From Variovorax paradoxus (lineage in GTDB: Bacteria; Pseudomonadota; Gammaproteobacteria; Burkholderiales; Burkholderiaceae_C), in contig NZ_JAGGNV010000001.1 in NCBI RefSeq assembly GCF_018614955.1, positions 124,001-188,000 on the forward strand: a stretch of 64,000 bases of DNA, read 5' to 3'. Under the pieces are notes generated by a model. The model was not told where the DNA came from. It was given only the letters and a program-made list of their open reading frames with translations, and did no database searches. A program made the translations under genes and the position numbers. Below are positions 25,463-34,271 of the stretch, in pieces (position 1 is the first letter of the stretch; each line of letters starts with the position of its first letter).

Positions 25463-26062
25463 ATGACGACAACGCGATCGGTCGAGTTCTATTTCGACTT
25501 CGGCAGCCCCGCCTCCTACCTGGCCGCCACCCAGCTGCCGCACCTGTGCGCCGACATCGGCGCCGAGCTGGTGTGGAAGCCGATGCTGCTGGGCGGCGTG
25601 TTCCAGGCCACCGGCAACCAGTCGCCGGCCAACATTCCGGCCAAGGGCCCGTATGTGTTCGTGGACCTGGAGCGTTTCGCACGCCGCTACGGCGTGCCCT
25701 TCCGACGGAACCCCTATTTCCCCATCAACACGCTGCTGCTGATGCGCGGGGCCACGGGGATCCAGATGCGCGAGCCCGAGCGCTTTCGCACGTACGTCGA
25801 TGCCATGTACCACGCGATGTGGGTCGAGCCGCGCAATCTCAACGACCCCGCCGCAGTGGCTGCCGTGCTCGGCGAGGCCGGCTTCGATCCGGCCCAGGTA
25901 CTCGCGCTCGTCGGCGCGCAGGAGGTCAAGGACCGCCTCAGGGCCCAGACCGAGGAAGCCGTGCAGCGCGGCGTCTTCGGCGCGCCCACCATGTTCGTCG
26001 GCGACCAGATGTTCTGGGGCCAGGACCGACTCGATTTCGTGCGCGAGGCACTCGGCGCCTGA
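25463..26062 (+). CDS. DsbA-family protein, 2-hydroxychromene-2-carboxylate isomerase-like
   Basis: This 199-residue protein has the thioredoxin-fold opening VEFYFDFGSPASYLAATQ, with Ser replacing the CXXC Cys as in the glutathione-dependent 2-hydroxychromene-2-carboxylate isomerases. GVFGAPTMFVGDQMFWGQDRL near 170 contains the cis-Pro loop. There is no signal peptide, so it is cytoplasmic. Isomerases of this family act in aromatic degradation; its place in a beta-oxidation cluster suggests a ring-derived or unusual acyl substrate, which is inference. AGGAG precedes the start. Confidence 0.87.
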   Translation: MTTTRSVEFYFDFGSPASYLAATQLPHLCADIGAELVWKPMLLGGVFQATGNQSPANIPAKGPYVFVDLERFARRYGVPFRRNPYFPINTLLLMRGATGIQMREPERFRTYVDAMYHAMWVEPRNLNDPAAVAAVLGEAGFDPAQVLALVGAQEVKDRLRAQTEEAVQRGVFGAPTMFVGDQMFWGQDRLDFVREALGA

Positions 26063-26100
26063 TCGCCCGATACTTTCATTTCTTTGAGCAAGGAACTCCC

Positions 26101-26865
26101 ATGAGCGACATCCTCGTCCACACCGAAGCCGGTGTGATGACCCTCACCTTCAACCGCCTCGACAAGAAGAACTCCATCACGCGGGCGATGTATGCCGAGC
26201 TCGCCGATGCGCTGGCCAAGGCCGCCGAGGACGGCGCGGTGCGCGCCGTGCTGATCCAGGGCGACGCCACCATCTTCAGCGCCGGCAACGACATCGGCGA
26301 TTTCCTGGAGGGGCCGCCCTCGACGCCGGAGTCGCCGGTGTTCCGCTTCCTGCACGGCATCGCGACCTTCCCGAAGCCGCTCGTGGCCGTGGTCTGCGGC
26401 CCGGCCGTGGGCATCGGCACCACGATGCTGTTCCATTGCGACCTGGTCTACGCGGGCGACAACGCGGCCTTCTCGATGCCCTTCGTCAACCTGGGCCTGT
26501 GCCCCGAGGCGGCCTCCAGCCTGCTGGTGCCGCAGATGCTGGGCTACCACCGCGCGGCCGAGGCGCTGCTGCTGGGCGAACCCTTCATGGCCGAGGCCGC
26601 GCTCGAAGTCGGCCTGGTCAACCGCGTGGTGCCGCCCACCGAGGCCAACGCCATCGCCCAGGCCCAGGCGCGCAAGCTGGCGGCCAAGCCGCTCACGGCG
26701 CTCGTCGAGACCAAGCGCCTGATGAAGAAGTCGCAGCAGCCGGCGGTGCTCGAACGCATGGGCGAAGAGGGCCAGAGCTTCGGCCGCATGCTGCGCGAGC
26801 CGGCCGCGCGCGAGGCCTTCACCGCCTTCATGGAAAAGCGGCGGCCGGATTTCTCGAAGGTTTGA
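26101..26865 (+). CDS. Enoyl-CoA hydratase/isomerase family protein
   Basis: This 254-residue crotonase-fold enzyme has oxyanion-hole residues in FSAGNDIGDFLE near residue 60 and VCGPAVGIGTTMLFHCDLVYAG near 100. A conserved Glu lies in LGLCPEAASSLL near 135. The second catalytic Glu of standard hydratases is not obvious, so an isomerase or variant hydratase is possible. It is the last gene of the TetR-headed cluster; the following 240 bp hold no recognisable gene. Confidence 0.9.
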   Translation: MSDILVHTEAGVMTLTFNRLDKKNSITRAMYAELADALAKAAEDGAVRAVLIQGDATIFSAGNDIGDFLEGPPSTPESPVFRFLHGIATFPKPLVAVVCGPAVGIGTTMLFHCDLVYAGDNAAFSMPFVNLGLCPEAASSLLVPQMLGYHRAAEALLLGEPFMAEAALEVGLVNRVVPPTEANAIAQAQARKLAAKPLTALVETKRLMKKSQQPAVLERMGEEGQSFGRMLREPAAREAFTAFMEKRRPDFSKV

Positions 26866-27107
26866 ACGCCCCGCGCTCGAAAGCAAAAAGCGGCTGCTCA
26901 AGTCTTGGCAGGAGCAGCAGTTGAGGCAAGCGACGCTTGCTGAAGCTGGCTGCTCGATGGCGGGTTGGGCCGCCTCGGGGAGCGCGTAAGCGGCGTGGCC
27001 ACAGGTGGGGCCATCCGCTCCACAAACCGGGGGATGTGCCCCATCAGGGGAGCGGTTCACACTGGGTGCACAGGGCGTCAATCGGCGCGCCGAACGCAGG
27101 AGGACAC

Positions 27108-27644
27108 GTGATCACAACACGCTTCCCATCGGTTGGACTGGTCGCGCCGAGAGGCTCGCATGTGAGCCTGGTTTCCTCCTTGATGACATGGCTGTACTCG
27201 GCGCTGCTCGGACTAACGCTTGTCGGCTGCTCCGTCATGTGGGTATCCGACTACGACAAGGAAGCGGTCGATCGCACCAATGAAATTTCCAAATCGGTTC
27301 TCAAGTTCTATCAAGACCTGACGGCAACCGATGCGTCGAAACGCGCGGCTGCGATCGCAGGCCCGCTCGGAAAAAGTCAGGGTGACGTGGAAAGCCAGAT
27401 CCGGCTGCATCTGCTGCGGGAGCAAGCTCGTGCCAGGAACGCCGAGAGCTCGAAGATCGCCACGAATCTCCTGGGCTCTTGGCAGACGTTCTCCGCCTCG
27501 CACAAGACTGGAACCGCTTCCGCGCTGAGCGACGCGACCTTGCGCGTCGAGCGAGGCATTCTGGAGCGCGAACTGCGCGCCGCTTTCATCGCGGAAGAGG
27601 GAAAGAAGCTTGGCAACGGCGCAGCGACCACGGCCGAGAAATAG
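27108..27644 (+). CDS. Probable lipoprotein, function unknown
   Basis: This protein is about 178 residues. A hydrophobic segment ends in the lipobox LVGC (LYSALLGLTLVGC), so the mature protein should be an outer- or inner-membrane lipoprotein. The rest is helical and charged, with heptad-like stretches and no known domain. The start is uncertain. GTG at 27108 has AGGAGG just 4 bases away, but in-frame GTG and ATG codons nearer the hydrophobic segment would give a more typical signal peptide. It opens a four-gene cassette whose base composition is visibly lower in GC than its surroundings, suggesting acquisition. Confidence 0.6.
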   Translation: MITTRFPSVGLVAPRGSHVSLVSSLMTWLYSALLGLTLVGCSVMWVSDYDKEAVDRTNEISKSVLKFYQDLTATDASKRAAAIAGPLGKSQGDVESQIRLHLLREQARARNAESSKIATNLLGSWQTFSASHKTGTASALSDATLRVERGILERELRAAFIAEEGKKLGNGAATTAEK

Positions 27645-27653
27645 GAGACCACC

Positions 27654-27980
27654 ATGGCTCTTGACTTCGACAAGGTGTTCCAGGAAGCACTGACTGCCGG
27701 GATCAATGCGGCCAAACCCGGCGGAAAGATGGTCGAGGACTGGTTGCGCGAAAGCGCCTTGGCAAACGAGTCGACGCTTCGGGGAATTGCAGATGGCGTG
27801 AAGGACAAGCAGATCTCTCGCGACACCGCGTCGATGCTTTTGCACGAGAACGGTAGGGCACTGGAGTCCGAGGCAGCCGCGCTCGCCCTCGTCATCAGAG
27901 CCACCGCGCAGGCCGCGGTGAATGCCTTTCTCAATTCTCTGGGCAACGCGCTGTCGTCGGCGCTGAAGCTCGCCATCTAA
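27654..27980 (+). CDS. Small helical protein, function unknown
   Basis: This 108-residue protein has no signal peptide and is largely predicted helix, ending in an Ala- and Leu-rich amphipathic or weakly hydrophobic stretch (ALALVIRATAQAAVNAFLNS). AGGAGACCACC precedes the ATG. It lies between the lipoprotein and the peptidase genes with gaps of 9 and 11 bp, so all three are one transcript. I do not recognise it. Chaperone, adaptor and holin-like roles fit the setting but none is shown. Confidence 0.6.
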   Translation: MALDFDKVFQEALTAGINAAKPGGKMVEDWLRESALANESTLRGIADGVKDKQISRDTASMLLHENGRALESEAAALALVIRATAQAAVNAFLNSLGNALSSALKLAI

Positions 27981-27991
27981 AGGACGCCCTC

Positions 27992-28696
27992 ATGGCCACC
28001 GCCAACGACTACGTCAAGCTCGCCAATGCCCACCGTGGCGAGACTTACATCCTCGGCGCATTCGCGCCAAAGAACAATGCGAAATGGAAGGGTCCCTGGG
28101 ACTGTGCGGAGTTCGCCTCGTGGGTCACCTTCCAAGCTACTGGTCTTGTGCTCGGCTGCGTCAACAACAACGACGATCCGTCAAGGGCTGATGCGTTCTC
28201 GGGGGCTTGGGCGCGGGATGCGAAGTCCGCACAGCGCGTAGTGAGCATCGGCCAGGCCAAAGCCACCCCAGGCGCCGTGCTTGTGCGAAAGCCGGCGCCA
28301 GGGGGCATCGGGCACGTCGCGATCTCGCAGGGCGATGGCACCACCATCGAGGCGCACTCCGCAAAAAAGGGGGTGAGCAACCAGCAGGTCGACGGCCGGC
28401 GCTGGGACCTCGCGATGCTTGTTCCGCTGATCGAGTACCCAGCCGACCTGCCTGTCGCCGTGTTCTCGCCACCCGCTGGCCTTGTCCTGCGCCTCACATT
28501 TCCGCCGATGCATGGCGCGCTTGTGAAAAAGCTACAGAAAGCGCTGAAGGCACAGGGCATCGACCCCGGCACGATCGACGGGGTGTTCGGCCCCCACACC
28601 GAGGCCGCAGTGCGAGCCTTCCAGATGCAGTCCGAGCTGGTGCCGGACGGCGAGGCGGGTGGCGTAACGCTCGCAAAGCTCGGCATCAAGCCATAG
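27992..28696 (+). CDS. NlpC/P60- or CHAP-like cysteine peptidase with C-terminal peptidoglycan-binding domain
   Basis: This 234-residue protein reads as a two-domain cell-wall enzyme. The N-terminal part has a Cys at 38 in PWDCAEFASWV, a His at 108 in GGIGHVAIS and a third polar residue at H122, the Cys-His-polar order of NlpC/P60 and CHAP peptidoglycan hydrolases. Residues 165-231 form a PG_binding_1-type domain (LVKKLQKALKAQGI, GVFGPHTEAAVRAFQ). There is no signal peptide, so delivery would need a phage-type lysis system, a secretion system such as type VI, or cell lysis. The neighbouring lipoprotein gene could encode a protective partner. The fold is fairly sure and the biological role is open. 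Confidence 0.72.
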   Translation: MATANDYVKLANAHRGETYILGAFAPKNNAKWKGPWDCAEFASWVTFQATGLVLGCVNNNDDPSRADAFSGAWARDAKSAQRVVSIGQAKATPGAVLVRKPAPGGIGHVAISQGDGTTIEAHSAKKGVSNQQVDGRRWDLAMLVPLIEYPADLPVAVFSPPAGLVLRLTFPPMHGALVKKLQKALKAQGIDPGTIDGVFGPHTEAAVRAFQMQSELVPDGEAGGVTLAKLGIKP

Positions 28697-28712
28697 CGGC
28701 CGTTGGAAGATC

Positions 28713-29576
28713 ATGAAGCTCGTAAGTTTCTCGCTCGAACAGGGCAGCAAGTACTTCGGCAAGATCGACGGCGAGCGGTTTTTTGTCGGGACGCGGGTGC
28801 CCTATGACGGCGGCAAGGGCTTGATGAATACGCAGGGCACGGCTGCTCAGCGGTACGACAGAGCTGCGTTCCGCGGCGCGTTCGGGTTCTGGGCGGATTT
28901 CATCCACCCTACGGCGATGGCCGAAGGTGCTCAGTTCCATACGCTCAACACCTACGATCGTGCGAGGTTCACCTTCTCATTCCTGCAGTTTGCGGCGCAC
29001 GTGACGAATGGCGATTTCGTGCACTACCTGCGGCGCTTGCTCGAACTGCCCCTGGCGGCCGAATACTTCCCCGATCTCCAACTAAGCAACGGGCGAGTAT
29101 GTCGCGTGGCGGAGCGCGACATCGTGCCTCTCGAGTCCGACGACTCCACGGACGGCCTGCTCGACTATCTCAATCCTTCGCTGCGCGAGATAGAGGACAC
29201 GGAGATCATCCAGGCTGCGAAATTCGTGCATTGGGCGCAGAACGATGCACGCCATAGGGAGCTGCAGATCGAGATCGGAATCGCAGAAATCCGGAAGAAG
29301 ATGGCACAGTACTCAAGACGCTATCGCCTGGATGGGGCGACTGATGTCGTCTGCTTGCTGGTAATGGACATCCGGCACCAAGGCCGCGCGACGAGCGATT
29401 CGATCGTCGCTGCGTTGCAATCTTCGAATCCGGTTGCAAGACTGTTGGAGATCGGTGCTTCGCGCTATCCGAACCGCATCGCCGTGCTGCGAAAGGAGAT
29501 CAATGCGTTGACCGCCGATGGTACGTTCGGCGCGCTCAAGTACAGCGACGCCGCGGGCGAGTTCGTCGATGCGTAG
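28713..29576 (+). CDS. Uncharacterised protein, possibly a cell-wall hydrolase
   Basis: This 287-residue protein was not assigned to a family. Residues 65-100 contain an acidic E71 followed by NTYDRARFTFSFLQFAAH, a Glu plus aromatic-rich helix pattern like that of lysozyme- or chitosanase-fold enzymes. There is no signal peptide. It follows the peptidase gene by 16 bp and shares its lower GC and codon use. The pairing with a peptidoglycan-binding peptidase makes a glycan-cleaving role plausible, as inference only. A long hairpin at 29576-29621 begins in its stop codon. Confidence 0.6.
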   Translation: MKLVSFSLEQGSKYFGKIDGERFFVGTRVPYDGGKGLMNTQGTAAQRYDRAAFRGAFGFWADFIHPTAMAEGAQFHTLNTYDRARFTFSFLQFAAHVTNGDFVHYLRRLLELPLAAEYFPDLQLSNGRVCRVAERDIVPLESDDSTDGLLDYLNPSLREIEDTEIIQAAKFVHWAQNDARHRELQIEIGIAEIRKKMAQYSRRYRLDGATDVVCLLVMDIRHQGRATSDSIVAALQSSNPVARLLEIGASRYPNRIAVLRKEINALTADGTFGALKYSDAAGEFVDA

Positions 29577-29621
29577 GGGCGACTCGGACGGCCTTGCAGC
29601 TCGCATGCTGCGAGTCGCCCC
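29576..29621. terminator. Long hairpin between convergent genes
   Basis: GGGGCGACTCG (29576-29586) pairs perfectly with CGAGTCGCCCC (29611-29621), and an inner GCAGC/GCTGC stem (29596-29600/29607-29611) competes with the base of the outer stem. It separates two convergent genes. No T-run follows on either strand, so it is a weak or factor-assisted terminator candidate. Confidence 0.5.
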
Positions 29622-29639
29622 GGTAATCGTTCGCCTCGA

Positions 29640-30062
29640 TCAGTCCTTGACGATCGCCCTCGGGCGGCCGTTGTCGTCGATCGCGACGTAGGTGAAGGTG
29701 GCCTCGGTCACCTTGATGTACTCGCCCTGCGCCTTGAAGCGCTCGGCGAACACCTCGACCGTGACGGTGACCGAGGTGCGCCCGATGCGCACCAGCTTCG
29801 AATAGAAGGAGAGGATGTCGCCCAGCCGCACCGGCTGCTTGAAGATGAACTCGTTGACCGCGACGGTGGCCATCCGACCCTTGGCGTAGCGGGCCGGGAT
29901 GACGGAGCCGGCCAGGTCGCACTGGGCCATGACCCAGCCGCCGAAGATGTCGCCGTTGGCGTTGACGTCGGCCGGCAGCGGAATCACCTTGAGCACCAGC
30001 TCCATGTCGGCGGGCAGGCTCTTGAGGGTGGCGGCCACATTGGCACTTGGAGATTCGGACAT
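29640..30062 (-). CDS. Acyl-CoA thioesterase, YciA-like hotdog protein
   Basis: This 140-residue single hotdog-fold protein has the family signature NANGDIFGGWVMAQCDLAG near residue 33 (the Asp is catalytic in YciA) and VNEFIFKQPVRLGD near 68. It hydrolyses acyl-CoA thioesters in the cytoplasm. The start MSESPSAN at 30062 was preferred over a longer in-frame start because it matches the usual length. It is divergent from the Atm1-type exporter gene 41 bp away. Confidence 0.9.
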   Translation of the reverse strand: MSESPSANVAATLKSLPADMELVLKVIPLPADVNANGDIFGGWVMAQCDLAGSVIPARYAKGRMATVAVNEFIFKQPVRLGDILSFYSKLVRIGRTSVTVTVEVFAERFKAQGEYIKVTEATFTYVAIDDNGRPRAIVKD

Positions 30063-30103
30063 GGGCACAATCTGAGAACAACAAACAGCCACGATTGTCT
30101 CCG

Positions 30104-31936
30104 ATGCGCCGCAGCGGCGAAGCCCTTTCCTCCCCCCATCACGCCTCCGCGGGCCAGCCCGCGCGCAGCGACCGCTCCGACTGGGCCACGCTGCGCCGTC
30201 TGTTCCCTTACCTCTGGCGCTACAAGTGGCGCGTGATGGCCGCGCTCGCCTTCATGGTGGGCGCCAAGGTCGCGAACGTCGGCGTGCCGGTGCTGCTCAA
30301 GAACCTGGTCGACACCATGACGCCCAAGCCCGACATGGCGCAGGCGCTGCTGGTGGTGCCGATCGCGCTGCTGGTCGCCTACGGGCTGCTGCGCTTCTCG
30401 ACCTCGCTGTTCGGCGAGCTGCGCGAGCTGGTCTTCGCCAAGGCGACCGAGGGCGCGGCGCGCAGCATCTCGCTGGAGGTGTTCCGCCACCTGCATGCGC
30501 TGTCGCTGCGCTTCCACCTCGAGCGGCAGACCGGCGGCATGACGCGCGACATCGAGCGCGGCACGCGCGGCGTGCATTCGCTGATCTCGATGTCGCTCTA
30601 CAGCATCGTGCCGACCATCATCGAGCTGACGCTGGTGTTGACCATCCTGGGCGTCAAGTTCGATTCGCTCTTCGTCTGGATCACCGCGGTCGCGCTGGCG
30701 ATCTACATCGTCTTCACCGTCACGGTGACGGAGTGGCGCACGCAGTTCCGCAAGACCATGAACGAGCTCGACTCGGTGGCGCAGAGCCGCGCCGTCGATT
30801 CCTTGCTGAACTACGAGACCGTCAAGTACTTCAACAACGAGGAGTTCGAGGCCGGGCGCTACGACGCCAGCCTGGACCGCTACCGGAAGGCGGCCATCAA
30901 GAGCCAGCGCACGCTCTCCATGCTCAATACCGGCCAGCAGCTGCTGATCGCGGTCAGCCTGGTGCTGATGCTGTGGCGCGCGACAGCCGGCGTGGTCGAC
31001 GGGCGCATGACCTTGGGCGACCTGGTGATGGTCAACGCCTTCATGATCCAGCTCTACATCCCGCTCAACTTCCTGGGCGTGATCTACCGTGAGATCAAGC
31101 AGAGCCTGACCGATCTCGACAAGATGTTCGTGCTGATGGAAAAGGAGCGCGAGGTGCGCGATGCGCCCGACGCTAAGCCCTTGGCCGGCACCGATTCGAC
31201 CGTGCGCTTCGAGGACGTGAGCTTCGCCTACGAGGCCGCGCGGCCGATCTTGAAGCATGTGAGCTTCGAGATTCCGGCTGGCACGACGGTGGCGGTGGTC
31301 GGACCTTCGGGCTCCGGAAAATCCACCCTGGCGCGGCTGCTCTACCGCTTCTACGACGTGCAGCAAGGCCGCATCACGATCGGCGGCGAGGACATTCGCC
31401 AGGTCACGCAGGCCAGCGTGCGGCAGGCCATCGGCATCGTGCCGCAGGACACCGTGCTCTTCAACGACACCGTCGAATACAACATCGCCTACGGCCGGCC
31501 CGGCGCCAGCCGCGCCGAGGTGGAAGAGGCAGCACGCGCGGCGCGCATTCACGACTTCATCGCCGCCACGCCCAAGGGCTATGAAACCACGGTCGGCGAG
31601 CGCGGCCTCAAGCTCTCGGGCGGCGAGAAGCAGCGCGTGGCGATCGCGCGCACGCTGCTGAAGAACCCGCCGATCGTGATCTTCGACGAGGCCACTTCGG
31701 CGCTCGACTCGGCCAACGAGCGCGCGATCCAGTCCGAGCTCAAGAGCGCGGCGCAGAACAAGACCACGCTGGTGATCGCGCACCGCCTCTCGACCGTGGT
31801 CGACGCGCACGAGATCCTCGTGCTCGAAGGCGGCGTGATCGTCGAGCGCGGCACGCACGCGGCCCTGCTCGCGCAGCAGGGCAAGTACGCGCAGATGTGG
31901 GCCTTGCAGAAGATCGAGGCCCAGCCGGTTCTTTGA
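30104..31936 (+). CDS. Atm1-type ABC exporter (fused permease and ATPase)
   Basis: This 610-residue half-transporter has six membrane segments followed by one ATPase domain: Walker [10 protein letters not shown] near residue 405, signature LSGGEKQRV near 510 and Walker B IVIFDEATSALD near 530. The membrane domain carries RFHLERQTGGMTRDIERG and NYETVKYFNNEEFEAGRYD, characteristic of the Atm1/ABCB7/HMT1 group, which exports glutathione-linked or sulfur-iron-related compounds and confers metal tolerance in bacteria. It acts as a homodimer in the inner membrane. The cargo here is inferred from the family. Confidence 0.9.
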   Translation: MRRSGEALSSPHHASAGQPARSDRSDWATLRRLFPYLWRYKWRVMAALAFMVGAKVANVGVPVLLKNLVDTMTPKPDMAQALLVVPIALLVAYGLLRFSTSLFGELRELVFAKATEGAARSISLEVFRHLHALSLRFHLERQTGGMTRDIERGTRGVHSLISMSLYSIVPTIIELTLVLTILGVKFDSLFVWITAVALAIYIVFTVTVTEWRTQFRKTMNELDSVAQSRAVDSLLNYETVKYFNNEEFEAGRYDASLDRYRKAAIKSQRTLSMLNTGQQLLIAVSLVLMLWRATAGVVDGRMTLGDLVMVNAFMIQLYIPLNFLGVIYREIKQSLTDLDKMFVLMEKEREVRDAPDAKPLAGTDSTVRFEDVSFAYEAARPILKHVSFEIPAGTTVAVVGPSGSGKSTLARLLYRFYDVQQGRITIGGEDIRQVTQASVRQAIGIVPQDTVLFNDTVEYNIAYGRPGASRAEVEEAARAARIHDFIAATPKGYETTVGERGLKLSGGEKQRVAIARTLLKNPPIVIFDEATSALDSANERAIQSELKSAAQNKTTLVIAHRLSTVVDAHEILVLEGGVIVERGTHAALLAQQGKYAQMWALQKIEAQPVL

Positions 31937-31968
31937 ACTCTTTTTACTGATCCAGGAGCGATTCGAGA

Positions 31969-32907
31969 ATGTCCGAGAAGATTCCCCTGCTGGTGCTCAA
32001 CAGCCTGTCGAGCGCCCACCAGGCCCAGATTGCCGCGCTCTACGACATGAGCTACGCGCCCACCCAGGCCGAGCGCGCAGCTGCCATCGCCGCGCACGGC
32101 GCAAGGTTCCGCGCCGTGCTGACCATCGGCGTGATCGGCCTCACGCCCCAGGAGTTGGCGGCGATGCCGAAGGTCGAGCTCATCTGCGCGATGGGCGCCG
32201 GCTACGAGGGCTTGCCGCTCGAGGCGGCGCGTGCGCGTGGCATCGCGCTCGCCAACGGCGCCGGCACCAACGACGACTGCGTGGCCGACCACGCCTTCGG
32301 CCTCCTGATCGGCGTGGTGCGCGGCATCCGCACGCTCGACCGGCTGTGCCGCGAGGGCGTGTGGCGCGAAGAGATCCCGCAGCCGCCCAATGTCTCGGGC
32401 AAGCGCCTGGGCATCCTCGGCCTGGGCACCATCGGCCAGAAAATCGCCAAGCGCGCCGCGGGCTTCGACATGGAGATCGGCTACCACAACCGCAAGCCGC
32501 GCGAGGGCGCGGCGCACCGCTACTTCGACAGCCTGAAGGCGCTGGCTGGCTGGGCCGACGTGCTGATGGTCGCGACGCCGGGCGGGCCGGGCACGCGGCA
32601 CATGGTCGATGCAGGGATTCTCGATGCGCTGGGGCCGCAGGGCTTCCTGGTCAATATCTCGCGCGGCAGCGTTGTCGACACCGATGCGCTCGCGGCCGCG
32701 CTGCGCGACAAGCGCATCGCCGGTGCCGGCCTCGATGTCTATGAAAGCGAGCCGAAGCGCCCGGAAGCGCTGATCGGCCTCGACAACGTGCTGCTCACCC
32801 CGCACATGGCGGGCTGGTCGCCGGAGGCGACGCAGGCCTCGGTGAACCGCTTCATGGCGAATGCCGAAGGGCACTTCGCGGGGCGCAGCCTGGTGTCGCC
32901 GATTTAG
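31969..32907 (+). CDS. D-2-hydroxyacid dehydrogenase (glyoxylate/hydroxypyruvate reductase-like)
   Basis: This 312-residue NAD(P)-dependent enzyme has the dinucleotide site LGLGTIGQKIAKRA near residue 145. The catalytic Arg is in NISRGSVVDTDAL near 230, a Glu in DVYESEP near 260 and the His in LTPHMAGWSP near 283. It reduces 2-keto acids such as glyoxylate or hydroxypyruvate. It has its own CAGGAG site 33 bp after the exporter gene. The LysR gene follows 22 bp downstream and may or may not be linked. Confidence 0.9.
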   Translation: MSEKIPLLVLNSLSSAHQAQIAALYDMSYAPTQAERAAAIAAHGARFRAVLTIGVIGLTPQELAAMPKVELICAMGAGYEGLPLEAARARGIALANGAGTNDDCVADHAFGLLIGVVRGIRTLDRLCREGVWREEIPQPPNVSGKRLGILGLGTIGQKIAKRAAGFDMEIGYHNRKPREGAAHRYFDSLKALAGWADVLMVATPGGPGTRHMVDAGILDALGPQGFLVNISRGSVVDTDALAAALRDKRIAGAGLDVYESEPKRPEALIGLDNVLLTPHMAGWSPEATQASVNRFMANAEGHFAGRSLVSPI

Positions 32908-32929
32908 GCGGCAGACATAATCAGCTTCC

Positions 32930-33910
32930 ATGGAAACCAAGTGGCTTGAAGACTTCGTCAGCCTTGCCGAGACCCGCAGCTTCAGCCGCTCGGCTCAATT
33001 GCGCCACGTGACCCAGCCCGCCTTCTCGCGCCGCATCCAGGCGCTCGAGGGCTGGGCCGGCACCGACCTGGTCGATCGCAGCTCCTACCCCACGCGCCTC
33101 ACGCCCGCGGGCCAGACCTTGTACGGCCAGGCCATCGAGATGCTGCAGGCGCTGCAAAGCACGCGCGCCATGCTGCGCGGCCACTCGGCCGCGGCGCAGG
33201 ACGTGATCGAGTTCGCGGTGCCGCACACCCTGGCCTTCACCTTCTTCCCGGCCTGGGTCACGAGCCTGCGCGAACAGTTCGGGCCGATGAAGAGCCGGCT
33301 CATCGCGCTCAACGTGCATGACGCAGTGCTGCGCCTGGTCGAAGGCAGCTGCGACCTGCTGATCGCCTACAACCATCCCTCGCAGCCACTGCCGCTGGAC
33401 GCCACGCGCTACGAGATGGTGAGCCTCGGCCAGGAGGTGGTCGCGCCCTGGGTCAAGCCCGATGCCGACGGAGCGCCGCGCTACCGCCTGCCGGGCCGGC
33501 CCGGCCAGCCGCTGCCCTACCTGGGCTATGCGCCCGGCGCCTACCTGGGCCGCGTGGTCGACCAGCTGCTCAAGGAATCCGACACCGCCATCCACCTCGA
33601 TCGCGTCTACGAGACCGACATGGCCGAGGGTCTCAAGGTGATGGCGCTCGAAGGCCATGGCATCGCCTTCCTGCCGCAGAGCGCGGTGCGAAGGGAAGTG
33701 CGCGCCCGCACGCTGGTGAGTGCCCTGCCGCCGGAGATCGAGAGCCTGGAGGCGACGATGGAGATCCGCGCCTACCGCGAGCGGCCCGCCGCATCGGCGC
33801 CTGCCAAGGCCGGTGCGCGTGCGGCCAAGAACGAAGCCGCCGGCCCGCGGGCCAAGAGCACGGTCGAGGCGCTGTGGGCCTATCTGGTCGGGACCCAGCC
33901 GGCGCTGTGA
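32930..33910 (+). CDS. LysR-family transcriptional regulator
   Basis: This 326-residue protein has an N-terminal winged helix (WLEDFVSLAETRSFSRSAQ, TQPAFSRRIQALE, residues 5-45) and a periplasmic-binding-like effector domain. Residues from about 285 to 312 form an Ala- and Lys-rich low-complexity insert (PAASAPAKAGARAAKNEAAG) not usual in the family. It precedes gltIJKL on the same strand but is separated from it by a terminator, so it probably forms the end of the upstream unit. Its targets are unknown. Confidence 0.9.
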   Translation: METKWLEDFVSLAETRSFSRSAQLRHVTQPAFSRRIQALEGWAGTDLVDRSSYPTRLTPAGQTLYGQAIEMLQALQSTRAMLRGHSAAAQDVIEFAVPHTLAFTFFPAWVTSLREQFGPMKSRLIALNVHDAVLRLVEGSCDLLIAYNHPSQPLPLDATRYEMVSLGQEVVAPWVKPDADGAPRYRLPGRPGQPLPYLGYAPGAYLGRVVDQLLKESDTAIHLDRVYETDMAEGLKVMALEGHGIAFLPQSAVRREVRARTLVSALPPEIESLEATMEIRAYRERPAASAPAKAGARAAKNEAAGPRAKSTVEALWAYLVGTQPAL

Positions 33911-34271
33911 ACGAGGCACGGCCTCGTTGTGCACTGCACCAATCTATGACGCCGCGGCATGCCGATCTCCGCATTGCGCATTTGCCTGCGCGCGATGGGC
34001 GCTCTACAGTCGGGCCGCAAGTTTTGCTGTCGCACACGGTTTTGATGCACGCGCCCGCGCGTGCTTTTTTTTAGCCGGGCCTTCGGGCACAAAGGCTGCT
34101 TAGTCGAATGCGATCACAGCGAAACTCACGCGACGCACCAGCGCGGAACTCCTGCACACTCGGCATGTCCGCCGACGGTGCAGAGCGCACCGGGTTGGTC
34201 CGGGTATTCCCGCAAAACGCGAGTGTCTAGAATTTCGTTGTATCTCTCTCAGTCACACAGGAGTTTTCTAT
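33911..34271. other. Gene-free stretch: end of the LysR unit and gltI promoter region
   Basis: The 361 bp contain no credible gene. The left part ends in the intrinsic terminator at 34047-34072. The right part must hold the gltI promoter. TAGAAT at 34228-34233 is a possible -10 box without a convincing -35 partner, and ACAGGAG at 34257-34263 is the ribosome-binding site of gltI. Confidence 0.6.
34047..34072 (+). terminator. Intrinsic terminator after the LysR gene
   Basis: GCACGCG (34047-34053) and CGCGTGC (34058-34064) form a 7-bp GC-rich stem with loop CCCG, followed by eight T residues (34065-34072). It is a textbook factor-independent terminator for the plus strand, insulating gltIJKL from upstream transcription. 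Confidence 0.88.

Noticed and set aside
26866..27107. A possible small gene or RNA in the gap after the enoyl-CoA hydratase gene
   Set aside because: Open frames here are extensions of downstream genes, no tRNA-like or terminator structure was found, and composition is unremarkable.
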